Made by a program: the position numbers and the translations under genes. Positions 59,745-64,000 of a DNA stretch of 64,000 bases are shown piece by piece. Every line of letters begins with the position of its first letter. Position 1 is the first letter of the stretch. The DNA is taken from contig CM056556.1 in assembly GCA_029721515.1 (NCBI GenBank), forward strand, positions 17,449,598 to 17,513,597, written 5' to 3'. The notes under the pieces are model-generated. The model saw only the letters and a list, made by a program, of their open reading frames with translations, ran no database searches and was not told the origin of the DNA. The stretch comes from Synanceia verrucosa (taxonomy: Eukaryota > Chordata > Actinopteri > Perciformes > Synanceiidae).

Positions 59745-60780
59745 TGTATAAACTTGTTCAATTGCTCATTAACTTGAATATCTAATAAACCAATCACATG
59801 GCAGCAACTTAATGCATGTAGACATGGTCAGTGCCAGCGGCTGCAGTTCGAACCTACCATCAGAATGTGGAAGAAAGGAGATTTAAGTGACCTCTTCACC
59901 AACAATTAGTCTTGAGCGCAACTTGATCTACTACTGTCTCAAACAAGATCAAAAATACATACAGAAAAGATCAGATACAAAATAGAGTTTATTTTTTGAA
60001 GTAAGACATAATCCTGAGCTGGCTCCAGACTTGAATGTGACATGAACACGAACCTTACACTTAAAGTAAATAAAAACTAATATATAGCCCAAGTGTGTCT
60101 CCACACTCACTCCTGTCAGCTAAGAACAGGAAACTGAGGCTACAGTTTAGATGGGTTCTTCAAAACTAAACAACAGAAGATCTGAAAAAGAATTGCTGGG
60201 TCTGACGAGTCTGGATTTCAGTTGCACCATTCAGATGCTACGGTCAGAATTTGGAGTAAACGTGAAAGCACGGATCCATCTTGCCCCTTATCGAGAGTTC
60301 AGGCTGCTGCTGGTGGTGGTGTAATGATGTGGAGGATGTTTTCATGGCATACTTTGGGCCCTTAGTGCCAAAAAAGAGTATTGTTGCTGACCATGCCCAA
60401 CCCTTTATGACCACAGTGGACCATCTTCTGATGGCTACTTCCAGCAGGATAATGCACCAAGTCACAAAGTTCAGAATATCTCAAACTGGTTTCTTGAATG
60501 AGTTCACTGTACTCCAATGACTTCCACAGTCACCAAGATCTGAATCAAAGAAAAAAAAAATTTGGGGATGTGGTGGAACGGGAGATTCACATCATGTATG
60601 TGCACCTGACAAACTACGTGATGCCATCATGAAAATATAGATCAAAATGTCTGAGAAATGTTTCCAGCGCTTTGTTGAATCCATGGCATGAAAACTTCAG
60701 GCAGTTCTGAAGGCGGAAAAAAGGTACAAACCTGTACTCATAAGGTATTCCTCATGAAGTGGCCAATATCTTCTATCCAT
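59745..60780 (+). mobile_element. Eroded Tc1-like element with transposase remnant
   Basis: Text matching a very common fish element, with the end-type phrase AAGTGGCCAATAT near 60760. The transposase is readable in pieces: SDESGFQLHHSDATVRIW (about 60200-60260), GGGVMMWRMFSWHTLGPLV and SIVADHAQPFMTTVDHL (about 60311-60425). Then comes a shifted FQQDNAP-like piece. Frameshifts and lost segments make it a dead copy. Confidence 0.75.
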
Positions 60781-61159
60781 CACTATCGAAGCTTAATATT
60801 CACCCATGTCAAAAAACAACACTGGATGTGTTGATGACTCCCTCTGCAGGACTTGAAGGGAATACATTTTCTGATTGTCTGATGATTTGATTTGTTTTTA
60901 GAAAAGACCTCCTGCACCTTTAACACAATTTGCTGATGTATATTCAAAAAGTTTTTTAATCCTCTCTGCTGCCACATTAGCAGATTGTGGACATCAAATC
61001 AATTTTTTCTGCAGGGTATACAATTTAAGATTTTTTTTTAATCATATAGACTACAATTTAATACTTTTATCACTGTCATTAAGTATTAAAGTACAACGGG
61101 AAAAACAGCAGGGACAGCATTATTCAGCAAATATTTTCACTACCCCCTAGTAATATATA

Positions 61160-62767
61160 CAGTCATGGAAAAAATTATTAGACCACCCTTGTTTTCTTCA
61201 ATTTCTTGTTCATTTTAATGCCTGGCTCAACTAAAGGTACATTTGTTTGGACAATTATAATGATAACAACAAAAATAGCTCATGAGAGTTTAATTTAAGA
61301 ACTAAGGATTATTCATTTTCCATGGTTTTCTTGATAATAACCAAAATTACTTAAATTCTTACATCAATAGCTATGGCATTGTACCGCCAAAAACACTACT
61401 TTTAAGCATTCCATGTTTTCTTTTCTGTTTGCTTTAAACACATGATACACACAAGAGTTAATACTTGATTGCATAACCATTGTTTTTGATGACTGCAGCC
61501 ATGCGTCTTGGCATGCTCTCCACCAGCTTCTGACATTGTTCTGCTGTCACAGCAGCCCATTCCTGTTGGACAAATTCAAACAAATTTTCTTTGTTTTTGG
61601 GCTTGTGGTTCTCCATTTTGAGTTTGATGATTTTCCACAGGTTTTCAATTGGATTAAGATCTGGTGATTGAGCAGGCCAAGGCATGGTGCGAATGTTGTG
61701 GTTCTCCATCCAGGCTTTAACTGACCTTGCCGTGTGGCAAGGGGCATTGTCTTGTTGGAAAATCCAGTCATTCGAGGCAGGAAAGAGTTTTCCAGCTGAT
61801 GGAAGAAGACTGTTTTCAAGGGTAGTCCTGTACTTGACCTGGTTCATTCGGCCTTCACACAATTGCATTTGCCCTGTTCCACTCAGACTGAAACAGCCCC
61901 AGATCATGACTGATCCATCCCCATGTTTTACTGTAGGGGCAAGACAGTCTGGGTTGTAAGCTTCTCCAGGCTTCCTCCTAACCAGTAAGTTGGCTGGAGT
62001 GGGCATCAATTCAAAATTGGATTCATCACTGAAGAGAACCTTAGCCCAATCATCAACAGTCCAATCCTTGTGGTCTCGAGCAAAGAGTAACCGGGCCTTC
62101 CTCTGCCTTTCATTGATGAAGGGCTTCTTACGTGCTCTGTGTGACTTCAAACCAGCTTCAACAAGTCGGTTTCGAACTGTCCTTGCCGAGCAAGTCACAT
62201 TTCTCGACAGTGCCCACTCATTTTTAAGGTCCCTGGAGGTCTGACGACGATTCCTGACACAGGAACGGATGAGTGCCACGGTCATCTCGTGGGGTAGAAA
62301 GACGTTTCCTGCCACGGCCAGGTAGCAATTTGGTAGTGCCATGTTCAGCTTGTTTTTTTTTGTTGGAATGAACGGCTGTCTTGGAGATCTTCAGTTTTTC
62401 GCTACCTGTCTCTCACTCATGCCAATTTCCAGCAGTGCCAAGATGGCTGCCTTTGTTGCTTCACATAATTCTTTTGTTTTAGGCATTATGTGAGAGCTGA
62501 CAACTTCTGAGTTGTGCTACGGCTTGAATGTAAGCAGGAAACCACTCTAGGCCTTTGCATGTGCAGTGCTGCTTGTGACATGAAATGGACTCTTATATAC
62601 CCTGGGAATCAATTAAGCTTAAGAATGTCAAATAGGACATAAAGTATTATGTGACCAGCTGCATTTTTTGTTGTGTTCATTGTATTATACGTTTAGTGGT
62701 ACCAGATATTAGAATGAACAAGAAATTGAAGAAAACAAGGGTGGTCTAATAATTTTTTCCATGACTG
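61160..62767 (-). mobile_element. Tc1 element with near-identical long inverted ends
   Basis: About 60-base inverted repeats (61160-61220 and 62707-62767) starting CAGTCATGGAAAAAATTATT, flanked by TA. The total is 1608 bp, a normal Tc1 length. It encodes a transposase on the minus strand. The near-identity of the two ends suggests a younger insertion than the other Tc1 copies here. Confidence 0.92.
61458..62486 (-). pseudogene. Tc1 transposase with two frameshifts near the N terminus
   Basis: A DD34E transposase. The natural start is at 62486 (MPKTKELCEATKAAILALLE). A frameshift after SERQVAK (about 62400) brings in a stop, and the rest of the DNA-binding region runs in another frame up to about GRGRK. 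A second shift near 62270-62300 leads into the long open frame ending at 61458 (294 codons from its internal ATG at 62342). That open frame contains the first Asp (VLFSDESNFEL), the second (IFQQDNAPCHTA) and the Glu (LNPIENLWKIIK). The catalytic part is intact but the DNA-binding part is broken. Confidence 0.9.
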
Positions 62768-62769
62768 TA

Positions 62770-64000
62770 TATATCAATTATTTTGATAATATTATTTTTA
62801 TGATTCCTAATCATACAGGGAATTTAATTAATGCAACCAGGATCTGGAGAAGCAAGAGGACACACATAATTAACGACAGGTCTGACACTGACTGAGGGGC
62901 CTCCTACATGCACAATCCAGTTAAAAGAAAGTGTGACTTTCAGTAAATGTGCTTGATTGTTAAGTGTCTGACAGCATCATGGAAAGCACCCTAATAAGAA
63001 ATATCTCTTACATTTGACGTCATATTGTTTCTTTGTTATTGTGTCCAAATGCTGCTCAAGGAGAAGACATGGCTGTCCGTGTTTTTGTGCTCAAATAAAT
63101 GTCAAAGTTATCTAAATATTCAGCCATGTCATTAAACAACCACTCTCTTTCCATACTGTAAGACTCTTCAAGAAGAGTCCAGTATTGTCTTAAGTCCCCT
63201 CCCTCAATTCTGGACAAATTTCAGAAATACTTGTCCATAGTAGTTAACCTATGACATTAAATGTGGGGAAAAAAAAAAGAAAAATAGGGCCCAAATTAAA
63301 AATATACATAAGTTACAGCTTTTAAGCCATTTAATAAAAAGAGAAAATATTACATAAAATAAGAAATATTACAAAGACATTGCTCAATTAGTATAACATA
63401 ACCTACAATGAATATAATGCCATGATCTGTGTGCTGTTACTAAGAGTAATATAATTTATATGGTCATCTGATTGGATGTGATTGAGGCCCATTTGCTTCT
63501 TGTAGTCTGTAGTAAAAGGAAGTACAATTTAAAAACTGTATCCCACAAGAAAACAAAGACTAGTCTATGTATATGTATTACGTGTTTGATTAGAGGTAAA
63601 GAGAAAAGGTTGTCTTTGAGGGTTAAACAAAATAAAAAAAAAAATAAAAATCTAAAAATAAATCACTCAGCAACTCCAAAGGGGTCCGTAGGCTACAAAT
63701 GTCATTTTTATTATTACTTTAAATAATGTCTAAATAAAGGGACTAAAGACATGCTTGTGTGACTTGTTCCATTATCAAAAATATGGTGTGGGGTGATGTT
63801 TGCAGCAGAAATCTATCCAGGGAGGGAAGCGTGCATCACAAGGTGAGACCTTTGTGGAGTCTATTCATTTGAAGACAAATGAAACGAGTCCCACCATCAC
63901 CACGGACGGTCAGTTGTCAAAAAGGTGGGGCAGTGTTTTTTTTTTTGTTTTTTTTTTTTTTTTAAACCAACTAAAGGTCACATTCAGAAGAAAAAAGAGG
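62770..64000. other. Intergenic sequence at the right edge
   Basis: AT-rich with homopolymer runs (for example T-runs at 63938-63963). No gene, RNA or recognisable repeat is supported. Confidence 0.4.

Noticed and set aside
61547..62244. Additional open frames on both strands inside the Tc1 element
   Set aside because: They overlap the recognised transposase in other frames.

Overview
This is a vertebrate nuclear segment, almost certainly from a ray-finned (teleost) fish, and a percomorph-type genome would fit. The reasons are compact intron-containing genes whose proteins closely match known vertebrate families, AT-rich introns with long microsatellites, and many fish-type DNA transposons (Tc1/mariner, hAT, TTAA-target and Harbinger-like elements) together with L1/Tx1-like and L2-like LINE remnants. 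The species cannot be named from the sequence.

Layout. 1-9675 (minus): the first 15 coding exons of ireb2 (iron regulatory protein 2), about 628 codons, with the C-terminal third beyond the left edge. 9676-13300: a head-to-head promoter interval with a compound microsatellite and a triple nuclear-receptor half-site. 13375-15094 (plus): slc25a44, a mitochondrial carrier, three coding exons, 317 aa. 17009-27906 (minus): wdr61 (SKI8), ten coding exons, 305 aa, convergent with slc25a44; its introns hold a Tc1 element with a nested hAT element, a fold-back MITE and an L1-like LINE fragment. 32149-48167 (plus): crabp1, four coding exons, 137 aa, with a TATA box and a 9.7-kb second intron. 48500-64000: no host gene recognised; it is a transposon-rich stretch.

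All intron boundaries given for the four genes obey GT-AG, and the phases add up to uninterrupted reading frames. WDR61, CRABP1 and IREB2 are also neighbours on human 15q25, so the window is a conserved block; slc25a44 between ireb2 and wdr61 is a difference from that arrangement. The genes do not form a pathway. They cover iron sensing, mitochondrial transport (branched-chain amino acids in mammals), Ski/PAF1 scaffolding and retinoic-acid buffering.

The most unusual observations are: a tandem duplication that copies the splice donor of ireb2 coding exon 4; a TTAA-flanked inverted-repeat element carrying what looks like a promoter and start of a RecQ-helicase-like gene (53093-53564); a hAT element with a BED zinc-finger remnant (52225-53050) that is the longer sibling of the element nested in wdr61; a broken THAP domain (48913-49117); and a three-level nest at 56291-58120 containing a minisatellite enclosed by its own inverted repeats and a CpG-rich Harbinger-like element with TAA target duplications. 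No similarity search could be run, so family names for repeats rest on recognised motifs, terminal repeats and target duplications.
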